Shown piece by piece: positions 18,151 to 26,405 of a DNA stretch of 64,000 nucleotides. Numbering within the stretch: the stretch's first letter is position 1; the number at the start of each line of letters is the position of its first letter. The stretch is taken from the NCBI GenBank assembly GCA_934621605.1, contig CAKTUZ010000013.1, forward strand, positions 13,502 to 77,501, written 5' to 3'. This DNA comes from an uncultured bacterium (GTDB taxonomy: Bacteria; Vulcanimicrobiota; Xenobia; Xenobiales; Xenobiaceae). Under the pieces are notes generated by a model. The model was not told where the DNA came from and searched no databases. It saw only the letters and a program-made list of their open reading frames with translations. Both the position numbers and the translations under genes were made by a program.

Positions 18151-19184
18151 AGTTGGTGTTGGCGGAGCGAGGCTATTACTTTTTGGCCTGCGGGCGAAGA
18201 AAAATAAGCGAACGTGGAGGGCGGCACTAGATTTTTTGTTTCAGCTAGGCGACCTTCGCCAAGTAAAGCGCGAACACGGCTGGCGCTGACAGGCTGTCCG
18301 TCATTTTGCAAGCGCTCGATAATGTCAACTTTTATATCGTGTGATGGCAAAATTTGGAGCATAGTTTCGTTAAAAGTTTGTGTAAAAGGATCGAGTGGCT
18401 CGCTGCCAACAAAACGTATTTTGACATTAAGGCTAGGAGCAATATGACGGGCAAAAATATCTAGAACCAACTGAGCTTGCGCTTGAGCAGCTTCGCCCAT
18501 TTGTTTTAAAAAGTAGGTGGGGAAGGTCGCTCCGGAAATAATATAATTTCCGCCATCTAAAATTTTGGCATTGTCTATAGAAGCACAGCCTTCTTCTACT
18601 AAACGGTAACGATCTTCATAGGGAAATTCGGAGCGATCAGCTCGCACGGGAAATATATATAAATTATCGCAACGTTTGGCAGTTTCTTGAACTAAATACA
18701 AATGGCCTAGTGTAAAAGGATTGGCATTCATAACAATGGCTCCATTTAAGCCATCTTTTTTATGGCGAGCCAAACTGTTTTTTAAGCGAATAATGCCACG
18801 TTTAGAGCTTTCCAATAAAATTGCTTTGGGAGAAGTGCCGACAGTATAAAAAGCTAAGCTCTCGAAAATATGTTTATTCTCAGGCTTAGTATAGACGAAT
18901 ATATTATCGGCGCCGCGACTTATGATTTCTGAGCGCAAATGGGAAATAAGCGTATTTACCAAGCCCAAGCCGCGAGCTTCTTCCGAAACGGCTACACACT
19001 TGATAATGTTGCCATCAAAGCCTCCGCCGCAAATAATTTCACCTTGATTGTTATATAGCACGGCATAATATTGCAAATTGTCGTCTAAACGCAGCCCGGC
19101 TTGAGCTAAAAAGGTTATCAAACGTTGTCTTTCCAAGTCGGAAGTTAAATTCAATTGCAGCGGAGTAAAAATTTCACTTTCCAC
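18147..19184 (-). CDS. citC: Citrate lyase ligase CitC ([citrate (pro-3S)-lyase] ligase)
   Basis: A 345-residue enzyme that activates citrate lyase by acetylating the thiol of the prosthetic group on CitD, using ATP and acetate. The N-terminal GNAT-like part (residues about 1-130) has EEARGLGLVNTL. The nucleotidyltransferase part begins near residue 148 with MNANPFTLGHLYLV, the HxGH-type nucleotide site, and ends with SASRVRALL (ISxTxVR type). It is followed by citG with a 4-base overlap and preceded by citX with a 3-base gap. Confidence 0.95.
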   Translation of the reverse strand: MESEIFTPLQLNLTSDLERQRLITFLAQAGLRLDDNLQYYAVLYNNQGEIICGGGFDGNIIKCVAVSEEARGLGLVNTLISHLRSEIISRGADNIFVYTKPENKHIFESLAFYTVGTSPKAILLESSKRGIIRLKNSLARHKKDGLNGAIVMNANPFTLGHLYLVQETAKRCDNLYIFPVRADRSEFPYEDRYRLVEEGCASIDNAKILDGGNYIISGATFPTYFLKQMGEAAQAQAQLVLDIFARHIAPSLNVKIRFVGSEPLDPFTQTFNETMLQILPSHDIKVDIIERLQNDGQPVSASRVRALLGEGRLAETKNLVPPSTFAYFSSPAGQKVIASLRQHQL

Positions 19185-19187
19185 TTT

Positions 19188-19715
19188 TTAAGCAAACTCT
19201 CCGAAATATTGATCAGCTTTTTTTTGTATGTAGCTTATAAGTTCTTTGACGCTGTGGGCTCGACTGCGTGCGCATACCGGGGCAGGATTGTTGCAAATAA
19301 GACAAGTTCGAGGAACTATATCTAATTGAGTGCGGCTGATTTGGCCTCGCTCGGTATGCACATCGAAATCCCATAAACGCCCCAATGGGTGGGTATCTTC
19401 TAGATTGCAAGTTAGGCGTTTTAATTTTTCCGCCTTTAAATCAACTACAAAATACCCCTCGCATCCGGTATCCAATATTTTAACCGTGCTCCAAATGATC
19501 TTAGATCCTAGAGTTTTCTTTAACTCGGAACAACCCAGAGCATGAAGTTTCTCGCTTAAAGGAGATCTTTTAACAGGCCCGGGCATATTGACCATAAAGC
19601 TGACGAGGGGTAGTTGATATTGCTTAAGAAGTTGCTGCTGAAAAGCACAACGTCGGTCGCGACTTTCCAGCAGCAATTCTAGTTCTATGCGTGGACCGTT
19701 AATCTGTAACACCAC
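19188..19715 (-). CDS. citX: Apo-citrate lyase phosphoribosyl-dephospho-CoA transferase CitX
   Basis: A 175-residue protein with a GTG start that transfers the prosthetic group to the acyl carrier subunit CitD. The hallmark HPLGRLWDFDVH is near residue 110, followed by PRTCLICNNPAPVCARSRAH, a conserved cysteine block. It overlaps the end of citF by 17 bases. CitX is a separate gene here, whereas some species carry a CitXG fusion. Confidence 0.92.
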   Translation of the reverse strand: MVLQINGPRIELELLLESRDRRCAFQQQLLKQYQLPLVSFMVNMPGPVKRSPLSEKLHALGCSELKKTLGSKIIWSTVKILDTGCEGYFVVDLKAEKLKRLTCNLEDTHPLGRLWDFDVHTERGQISRTQLDIVPRTCLICNNPAPVCARSRAHSVKELISYIQKKADQYFGEFA

Positions 19716-21255
19716 GAACTACATCTAACATGGTGCCGTCGGGAGCGGTTACTACAGCCACAATTTTGTCGGTAAATTCTAAATCATCAGGTTTACCTAC
19801 AACTTTTTCGGCCATCTCTTTAAGTTCATGAATATCATAAACTTTCATACCGGCCGCCACCAAACGCTCTTTTACTTCAGGACGATTAGGGTTGACGGCA
19901 ATGCCCACATCGGTAACTAAGACATCACAGTCGTGACCGTCGGTGCAAATAGTGCTCACTTTGTCGCGTACGCAAGGAATGCGACCGCGAATTAAGGGAG
20001 AGACGATAATAGCCAAGTCGGCCCCCTTAGCCGTATCGGGATGACCGCCGATAGCACCGCGAATTACGCCGTCAGATCCGGTTAGTACGTTTACGTTAAA
20101 GTTTACGTCTATTTCCAAAGCGGAAAGCACTACTATATCGAGTTGGTTTAAAATTGAACCTCTGTTGAAAGGAGTAGCGTATAAAACGCCGTCAACTTCG
20201 TGATGGTTGGGATTACGACGCAAAGAAGCAGCAGCTTCAGTATCGAAATCTTGTACGTCCCATAAAGTCTCAATCAAACCTTGCTCATGCAACTTGACAA
20301 TTTGTCCAGTAATACCGCCTAAGGCAAATCTAGCTTTGACGCCTTTTTCGATCATAGAATCGGCCAAGAAGCGAGTTACGGCCAAAGAGGCACCGCCAGT
20401 ACCCGTTTGCAAAGACATACCGTCGCGGAAATAACCGGAATTGATAATAACTTTAGCGGCTGTCTCGGCAATCATAAGATCGCGTGGATTGCTAGTAAAG
20501 CGAGCGGCTCCGGCAGAAATTTTGGAAGGATCGCCAATAGAATCAACCAGCACCACATAATCTACTAAGGTACCTTCGATGCTTTGTACGGCGTTGGGAT
20601 ACTTTACGATTTTGTTGGTGATAATGATAGTTTTATCGGCATATTGGGCGTCAACTTTGGCATAGCCCAAACTTCCGCATTCTGCTACGCCCTCTACGTT
20701 TTCGTCTAAGCATACGCCGCTGGCATTACCGTAAGCGTCGGAAACGGGAGCGCCTAAGAAAGCTACGTCAATATGTAACTTGCCATCGGCAATAGCGGCA
20801 GCACGTCCGCCGTGGGAGCGGAAGATAACCGGTTCATCCATAAGGCCGCGAGAAATTTCGTCGGCTAAGCGACCGCGACAGCCGGAACTTTCAACGTGAG
20901 AGACGACGCCATTTTTAATATGCTCAACCAAAGGAGCGTGGACGCTAGTTAAAGAGGAAGAGGCCACGCGCAAGTTTTTAAAGCCCATTTTGGCCAAAAC
21001 ATCCATAACCTGGTTGAGTACTTGGTCGCCGTTGCGGAAATGGTGATGGAAAGAGATGGTCATACCATCTTTTAAGCCGCAAAGTTTAACAGCTTCTTCG
21101 ATAGAAGAGACAATCTTGTTGTTTTTCTTTTCGCGCTCGGGAAGCGGAGTAGGATCTTTTTCTGCAACGCGAGGATCGACATCTACACCGTAAATGCCCA
21201 AGCCGAGATCAGCTGCCACCTGTTCTGGAATTTCATGTCCGATAAGGTTTTTCAT
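19699..21255 (-). CDS. citF: Citrate lyase alpha subunit (citrate:acetyl-ACP transferase) CitF
   Basis: A 518-residue transferase that exchanges the acetyl group on the CitD thioester for citrate. Typical CitF blocks are visible: GMTISFHHHFRNGDQVLNQV near residue 60, SSGCRGRLADEISRG near residue 122, IFRSHGGRAAAI, and TGTGGASLAVTRFL near residue 285. Length is as usual (about 510). It is 6 bases after citE and overlaps citX, as in a tight operon. Confidence 0.96.
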   Translation of the reverse strand: MKNLIGHEIPEQVAADLGLGIYGVDVDPRVAEKDPTPLPEREKKNNKIVSSIEEAVKLCGLKDGMTISFHHHFRNGDQVLNQVMDVLAKMGFKNLRVASSSLTSVHAPLVEHIKNGVVSHVESSGCRGRLADEISRGLMDEPVIFRSHGGRAAAIADGKLHIDVAFLGAPVSDAYGNASGVCLDENVEGVAECGSLGYAKVDAQYADKTIIITNKIVKYPNAVQSIEGTLVDYVVLVDSIGDPSKISAGAARFTSNPRDLMIAETAAKVIINSGYFRDGMSLQTGTGGASLAVTRFLADSMIEKGVKARFALGGITGQIVKLHEQGLIETLWDVQDFDTEAAASLRRNPNHHEVDGVLYATPFNRGSILNQLDIVVLSALEIDVNFNVNVLTGSDGVIRGAIGGHPDTAKGADLAIIVSPLIRGRIPCVRDKVSTICTDGHDCDVLVTDVGIAVNPNRPEVKERLVAAGMKVYDIHELKEMAEKVVGKPDDLEFTDKIVAVVTAPDGTMLDVVRGVTD

Positions 21256-21261
21256 GTTGCG

Positions 21262-22173
21262 TTATACCTCCGAAGGGGAAATGATTCCTGAAATGATGGC
21301 CAGCTCGATAACTCTCTGAGCTCTGATGGCTACGGGCTTGTCAACCATCTTGCCGTTTAAGCTGATAACACCGGAACCCTTGGCTTCAGCTTCTTTAATA
21401 GCAGCTACAACTCGTTTGGCCTTTTCTATGTCTTTGGCAGTGGGGTTAAAAACGGAATGGACAGGAGCAATTTGGCGTGGGTTAATGACGCTCTTGCCAT
21501 CAAAGCCTAAGTCTTTGATAAGTCTGGCTTCATAGAGCAGTTGCTCTTCGTTGTTGACGTCGGAATAAACTGTATCCAAAGCGTCAATGCCAGCAGCGCG
21601 GGCCGCTAAAACGATAGTTTGGCGAGCCAGTTGAAGCTCAGCGCCGGTTTTGGTACGCTGGCATTTCATATTGGCGCAGAAATCTTCGGCACCTAAAGCA
21701 ATGCCGATCAATCTCTGTGAAGCAGTGGCAATTTGGTAAGCATTAACTACGCCCAAAGCACCTTCAATAGCGGCCATCATCAGAGTATCGCCTACTGGAC
21801 GGCCGTGTTTTTTCTCCATCTCTTCGATGACAGCTTCGCAATCGGTAATATCTTTGGGAGTTTCGGTTTTGGGCATACGCAAAACGTGAGCTCCGGCGGC
21901 TACCATTGCTTCTACATCAGCTCTACCGTAAGGTGTGTCTAAAGGATTTATGCGGACAACAATTTCGGTGTTGCCGTAGTCGATAGTTTTTATGGCTTGA
22001 TAGACAAGCTGCCTAGCGGCGTCTTTTTCAGCCATAGATACGGAGTCTTCAAGGTCGAACATGAGAGAATCCGAGCCATAGATATGGGCGTCTCTCATCA
22101 TACCGGGATTATTTCCCGGCACAAACATCATAGTTCTGCGGAGTCTTTGCTTCTGTGCCATAATTTTCGCCAC
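21262..22173 (-). CDS. citE: Citrate lyase beta subunit (citryl-ACP lyase) CitE
   Basis: A 303-residue HpcH/HpaI-type TIM barrel that cleaves citryl-ACP into oxaloacetate and acetyl-ACP. The N-terminal RTMMFVPGNNPGMM, the metal-site DLEDSVSMAEKD near residue 40, and RINPLDTPYG near residue 83 match CitE, and the neighbours citD and citF settle the choice against free-standing CitE-like paralogues. It starts 12 bases after citD. Confidence 0.95.
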   Translation of the reverse strand: MAKIMAQKQRLRRTMMFVPGNNPGMMRDAHIYGSDSLMFDLEDSVSMAEKDAARQLVYQAIKTIDYGNTEIVVRINPLDTPYGRADVEAMVAAGAHVLRMPKTETPKDITDCEAVIEEMEKKHGRPVGDTLMMAAIEGALGVVNAYQIATASQRLIGIALGAEDFCANMKCQRTKTGAELQLARQTIVLAARAAGIDALDTVYSDVNNEEQLLYEARLIKDLGFDGKSVINPRQIAPVHSVFNPTAKDIEKAKRVVAAIKEAEAKGSGVISLNGKMVDKPVAIRAQRVIELAIISGIISPSEV

Positions 22174-22185
22174 TTCCTTACTTTT

Positions 22186-22470
22186 TTACCAAGAATACTC
22201 GTTGCTTTGACAAGCCCTGTAAATGGCAGTTTTGACTCTGGCTTTAACTGTGCAGTCTAAAGCGCCTTTGTCTACAGCCGTGACGACGACGCCGTCTACA
22301 CCGAGTTCAGCGACGGTTTCTTTGATAACTTTAGTAATTTGGCGTCCGTACAGCTTCATAACCGTACTGTTGAGATCTACTTCTACGCCGGGAGTATCAG
22401 CAGATTCGACTTCAATATGGATATCGCCAGATTCTAAGGTACCGGCTTCGGCTTTGGTAACTAACTTCAA
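22186..22470 (-). CDS. citD: Citrate lyase acyl carrier subunit CitD (TTG start)
   Basis: I start CitD at a TTG at 22470, preceded by AAGGAAGG with a 9-base gap. This gives 94 residues, the usual length, and puts the serine of AGTLESGD at position 14, the known site for the prosthetic group. The C-terminal DKGALDCTVKARVKTAI is also conserved. A longer frame reaching an ATG at 22512 would add 14 residues not found in the family. It is the first gene of the citDEFXCG-hydratase-icd operon. Confidence 0.92.
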   Translation of the reverse strand: MKLVTKAEAGTLESGDIHIEVESADTPGVEVDLNSTVMKLYGRQITKVIKETVAELGVDGVVVTAVDKGALDCTVKARVKTAIYRACQSNEYSW

Positions 22471-22654
22471 AGTAATTGCCCTTCCTTTTATTGTTGGAGA
22501 GGTGTGTGCCAAATTCTGAAATGCTCAGACAGCTCAGGACTAAGGTAAGTCCCACACTAATGGCCATAGATATTTCGATTAACTAGGCAAAAAGCCTTCG
22601 CTAAATAATACGCTTTCTCGGTTTATTTTAATTAAGGATAGTTTATTGATAACG

Positions 22655-22682
22655 ATTATAAGTTGGTAATTCTTAAGTGCAA
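22655..22682 (-). promoter_or_regulatory. Possible promoter of the cit operon
   Basis: On the minus strand TTGCAC (22677-22682) is followed after 16 bases by a perfect TATAAT (22655-22660), about 185 bases before the citD start. The -35 box is poor (3 of 6), so this is tentative. Confidence 0.35.
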
Positions 22683-22792
22683 CAAGGGCTAAAAATCTGA
22701 CAAAATGGCTAATAACTCGGTTAATATCCCCTTGATACTGAACAGACAATAACTTAATATATTGTGGCGAACACAGGACAGACCATATAGGT

Positions 22793-22824
22793 GCGAGCCG
22801 GTTTTCCGGCTCGCCATTGTTTTT
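22793..22824 (+). terminator. Isolated hairpin with T-run, no upstream gene on its strand
   Basis: GCGAGCCGG, a TTTT loop and CCGGCTCGC form a perfect 9-base stem, followed by CATTG and five T. It looks like a plus-strand terminator, but no plus-strand gene precedes it, so a small RNA could end here. Confidence 0.5.
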
Positions 22825-22937
22825 CTATTAATCACACTTTATTGGTTCTCTTTCTGTCTTGTGTTGTATCTTTTGCTATCAGAAAACAAACTCGCTTGCT
22901 TATAAGTGAATATATACTTTTTTTAGTCTCCAATAAC

Positions 22938-22979
22938 AAAACTTGCCTCCTAAGCTTTGTAGCCTGGGAGGCAAGTTTT
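22938..22979 (-). terminator. Terminator of glgP
   Basis: AAAACTTGCCTCC (22938-22950) and GGAGGCAAGTTTT (22967-22979) form a perfect 13-base stem, loop 16 bases, just after the glgP stop on the minus strand. Confidence 0.85.
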
Positions 22980-23007
22980 ATTTAGTTTCTATTTGCTAAT
23001 CGATAAA

Positions 23008-25557
23008 CTAACGAGACCAGCAAATAAAGTTGACTATGTCGTTGAATTTGGCAGCGACATGGGTGGGAACTACTCTTACCGAATAAGCGAAAGTGCCGGT
23101 AGCATTGGGAGTAATTTTGCCTTCATAGCGATGAGCACCGTCGCGGTAGCCGTCGTAATTGAGTTCTACAACCTGGGGATTGACAATTTCGTCATTAACC
23201 AGTTTACCGGCATAAAGTTCTACTTTGACTTCTTGCGGGGTAAGTCGGCCTAAGAAGACGCGGGTACTGACAGAAATCTCCTGACCGCGTTTAACTTCAC
23301 CGCGTTGCTGAATTTCAGACTCCAAATTGACGTCATTCCATACGCCTTCTAAGTACTGCTTCCAGCTAGCCAAATCTTTGGCTTTGGCATAGTCATTTTC
23401 TCCAGCGCTCTCACCGGCGATACCGGCGGGAACGTAGATTTCGTGGCAGTAATCATGGAGCATACGGTGAGTGGAATACTCGGGTACCAAGGTGCGAACA
23501 GCATTTTGCATCATGGTAGTCCAAACGGTAGGAATACCGTTTTCGTCACGATCGTCGTAGTAAGCCGGGACTATTTCTTCTTCCAGGGTAGAGTAAAGTG
23601 AATTGGTGTCGATTAAGTCCTGCTCTTCGTTGCTGTTGTAGTGGCGGTTTTCGCCGATAGACCAACCGTTTTGACCGTTGAAACCTTCAGCCCACCAGCC
23701 GTCTAAAACACTGAAGTTAAGCACGCCGTTCATGGCCGCTTTTTCACCGGAAGTACCGGAAGCTTCCAAAGGACGACGAGGATTATTGAGCCATACATCG
23801 ACACCCTGTACTAAGTAACGGGCTAAGTTGATGTCGTAGTCTTCCAAGAGGATGATGCGACCTTTAAATTCGGGCATTTTACTGTAGTCGTGAATGCGTT
23901 TAATAAACTCTTGGCCGGGACGGTCGGCGGGGTGAGCTTTACCGGCAAAGACAAAGTTTACTTCGCGACCGGGAGTGAGCATGATCTTTTTAAGGCGCTC
24001 AATATTGGAGAAGAGTAAAACGGCGCGCTTGTAGGTGGCGAAACGTCTAGCGAAACCAATGGTCAAAACGTCGGGAGAAAGGATCTTTTTAGCGGCTTCA
24101 ATCTCAGATAAAGAAGCGCTCAAGCGGCGTAAACGGCGCTCGTGGCGGGCTCTTACTCCGTCAATCATACGCTGTTTCAAAGTTTGGTGTACAGACCAAA
24201 TATCACCGGCGGGAATTTTGGCTTTGTCCCAAAGCTTGTGGCTATCGGGATTGATGCGCCAATCTTTGGAGACGTGCTCATCATAGAGACTGGCCATTTC
24301 GGGAGCAATCCAAGTTCCTACATGTACACCATTAGTTACCGAAGTAATGGGAATTTCGGCAGCGGGAACGTCCGGCCATACATCACGCCATAAGTGACGG
24401 GATACGTCGCCATGAAGCTTACTGACTCCGTTGCAGAAATTAGCCAACTTAAGGCAGAAAATAGTTAAGTTGAAGGGAGCATCAGGCTGACCGGGGTTCT
24501 GACCTAAGCGCATAAACTCGTTGCGGGACATGCCCAATTCATTACGCACTTTCCAGAAGTGCATTTCCATAAGGTCACTGCCGAAAGCATCCTGGCCGGC
24601 GGGTACGGGAGTATGAGTAGTGAAGCAAACTTTAGGAGAAATAGCTTCGATGGCTTGGCGCCAGCTGAGACCCTTTTCGGTGACATATTCACGCATGAGT
24701 TCGATGGTCAGGAAAGCGGAGTGACCTTCATTCATGTGCCATACCCAAGGATTGATACCTAAGCGACGCAGAGCTTTGACGCCGCCGATACCCAAGATCT
24801 TCTCTTGAGCGATACGCATCTGATTATCGCCGCCATATAGACGAGCGGAAAGACCGCGGTCGGCTACAGAGTTTTGCTCAATATCGGTGTCGAGCAAGTA
24901 AAGTTTAATACGGCCGACTTGAATGATCCAAACGCGAGCATTAACAATGCGGTCAGGCATTTCAATTTGTACGACAATTTCGTTGCCGTCGGCGTCGGTG
25001 GCTTTTTCCGCCGGTACCATAGAGAAGTCTAAGGGCTTGTAACCGGCTTCTTGCCAACCGTCTTGGTTGATAGTCTGAATGAAGTAACCGTGATTATAAA
25101 GGAGACCTACACCGATCATGGGAATTCCCATATCGGAAGCGGTTTTTATGTGATCACCGGATAAAATGCCTAAACCACCGGAGTAAATAGGCAGACTTTC
25201 GTGCATGCCAAATTCAGCGGAGAAGTAGGCGATAACTTTGTCCTTACTCTCAGGGAAGGCTTCGCTGTAGCGGGTACTCTTAGGATTCATATAAGCCTTA
25301 AATTTGGCATATACATCATCATAAGTTTTTAAGTATTTGGCGTCTTTGGCAGCTTCTTCGAGCTTAGCTTGGTCGATGTTGGCTAAAACGGCCACAGGAT
25401 TGTGACCGACGCTCTTCCAGAGCTCTTGATCCAAACCAGAGAAGAGAGCCAGAGCTTCGGGAGTCCAAGACCACCACAAGTTGTGGGATAATTCCTGCAA
25501 ACCAGCAATGCGCTCGGGCAAAACAGGACGAACTACTACGGTGCCTAAAATGTGCAC
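23008..25557 (-). CDS. glgP: Alpha-glucan (glycogen) phosphorylase, GT35
   Basis: A GTG at 25557 preceded by GGAGG with a 7-base gap gives 849 residues. The N-terminus (LPERIAGLQELSHNLWWSW) is the DUF3417 cap typical of the shorter bacterial/archaeal phosphorylases. Phosphorylase motifs follow: SAEFGMHESLPIYSGGLG, HMNEGHSAFL, FTTHTPVPAGQDAF, and the PLP lysine in ASGTSGEKAAMNG near residue 645. It releases glucose-1-phosphate from glycogen. The matching branching enzyme glgB lies 17 kb away, so glycogen genes are scattered. A structured 230-base leader precedes it. Confidence 0.95.
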   Translation of the reverse strand: MHILGTVVVRPVLPERIAGLQELSHNLWWSWTPEALALFSGLDQELWKSVGHNPVAVLANIDQAKLEEAAKDAKYLKTYDDVYAKFKAYMNPKSTRYSEAFPESKDKVIAYFSAEFGMHESLPIYSGGLGILSGDHIKTASDMGIPMIGVGLLYNHGYFIQTINQDGWQEAGYKPLDFSMVPAEKATDADGNEIVVQIEMPDRIVNARVWIIQVGRIKLYLLDTDIEQNSVADRGLSARLYGGDNQMRIAQEKILGIGGVKALRRLGINPWVWHMNEGHSAFLTIELMREYVTEKGLSWRQAIEAISPKVCFTTHTPVPAGQDAFGSDLMEMHFWKVRNELGMSRNEFMRLGQNPGQPDAPFNLTIFCLKLANFCNGVSKLHGDVSRHLWRDVWPDVPAAEIPITSVTNGVHVGTWIAPEMASLYDEHVSKDWRINPDSHKLWDKAKIPAGDIWSVHQTLKQRMIDGVRARHERRLRRLSASLSEIEAAKKILSPDVLTIGFARRFATYKRAVLLFSNIERLKKIMLTPGREVNFVFAGKAHPADRPGQEFIKRIHDYSKMPEFKGRIILLEDYDINLARYLVQGVDVWLNNPRRPLEASGTSGEKAAMNGVLNFSVLDGWWAEGFNGQNGWSIGENRHYNSNEEQDLIDTNSLYSTLEEEIVPAYYDDRDENGIPTVWTTMMQNAVRTLVPEYSTHRMLHDYCHEIYVPAGIAGESAGENDYAKAKDLASWKQYLEGVWNDVNLESEIQQRGEVKRGQEISVSTRVFLGRLTPQEVKVELYAGKLVNDEIVNPQVVELNYDGYRDGAHRYEGKITPNATGTFAYSVRVVPTHVAAKFNDIVNFICWSR

Positions 25558-25679
25558 GGTATAAACCTCCGAATATTTTCTTATGAAATTGGGTAAAAAT
25601 TGTTTCTGGAGCCGCCAACCGGCTTTCAAACAGTTTTTCGATCAGCACCTTTGGCCAAACTCGATAACTCGCAGAAAAG

Positions 25680-25745
25680 CCGCTCCCCTGTGGGGTAAAA
25701 TTACCTTACCCAAGGGTCGCTCGGCTCTTCGAATTGCACAAGAAG
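25680..25745 (-). promoter_or_regulatory. Structured leader of glgP (possible attenuator)
   Basis: On the minus strand AAGAGCCG pairs with CGGCTTTT across a segment that itself contains GGGTAA/TTACCC and CCCC-ACA-GGGG, followed by CTGCG. The nested arms lie about 130-190 bases before the GTG start. No known riboswitch class fits. Confidence 0.3.
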
Positions 25746-25794
25746 ATACCTTTCGATATGAAAAATAAGGTAAAAATATTTGCAATTTTAATGC

Positions 25795-26388
25795 CTATTT
25801 TTGTTTGGTAAATATGGATAAGCTAAAGATGGCCAATTTCTTACCGATCATGAGTATGCATAACGCTAATACTCCTATGCCTAAGAGAGCGGCAACTATT
25901 TTGTTCCAGAGCGCTTTACCTTTACTTTCCATAGGTACGGAAGGCTTAAAAGCTGTCACATTGGGCTGATTGTCAGCGGAATTATTTGATCGGTTGAGCA
26001 ATGCGCTGCCGTTGGCTATAATTTTTTGAAAACCATCTGTCAAACTGGAGAAAAAGCCTTTTATATTATCGGTTGTAGCTTCCTGGACTGCATTGCGTTT
26101 AAGCAAATTTGTTTTCAAAATTTGAGAAGAAGTAGTGGGGAGGGCTGCTTTGCTGCTGCCTATGGGTAAAGTCAATTGGGGAGAAGCCTCGCTCTGAGAA
26201 ACAGGAGGAACTGTGCCCTCAGCCTGTGGGATATGAGAATATTGCTCTACGTCAGCTGTTTGCCCGTTTGGCAATACCGGTACACTGTGAGCAGCCTCTT
26301 CGCTGACTTTAGTTAGCTCACAACCACATCTGTCGCAGTAAGTTGAATTGGGTAAATTTTGATTATGGCATTGTGGACACTCTAACAT
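25795..26388 (-). CDS. Zinc-ribbon membrane protein of unknown function
   Basis: A 197-residue protein with an N-terminal zinc ribbon (CPQCHNQN...CDRCGCEL, two CxxC knuckles within the first 25 residues), a long low-complexity Ser/Pro/Gln linker, and one membrane segment near the C-terminus (IVAALLGIGVLALCILMIG) with a short basic tail. The architecture suggests a tail-anchored protein with a cytoplasmic ribbon. It follows the zinc-ribbon protein at 26406 by 17 bases and is almost surely in its operon. No function is assigned. Confidence 0.65.
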   Translation of the reverse strand: MLECPQCHNQNLPNSTYCDRCGCELTKVSEEAAHSVPVLPNGQTADVEQYSHIPQAEGTVPPVSQSEASPQLTLPIGSSKAALPTTSSQILKTNLLKRNAVQEATTDNIKGFFSSLTDGFQKIIANGSALLNRSNNSADNQPNVTAFKPSVPMESKGKALWNKIVAALLGIGVLALCILMIGKKLAIFSLSIFTKQK

Positions 26389-26405
26389 ATCGGTCTGGAT
26401 TACTC

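Larger units (their letters stand above)
22471..23007. other. Intergenic stretch between citD and glgP
   Basis: No gene. It holds the likely cit promoter, a perfect isolated hairpin (22793-22814) and the glgP terminator (22938-22979). I see no recognised riboswitch or open frame. Confidence 0.5.
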
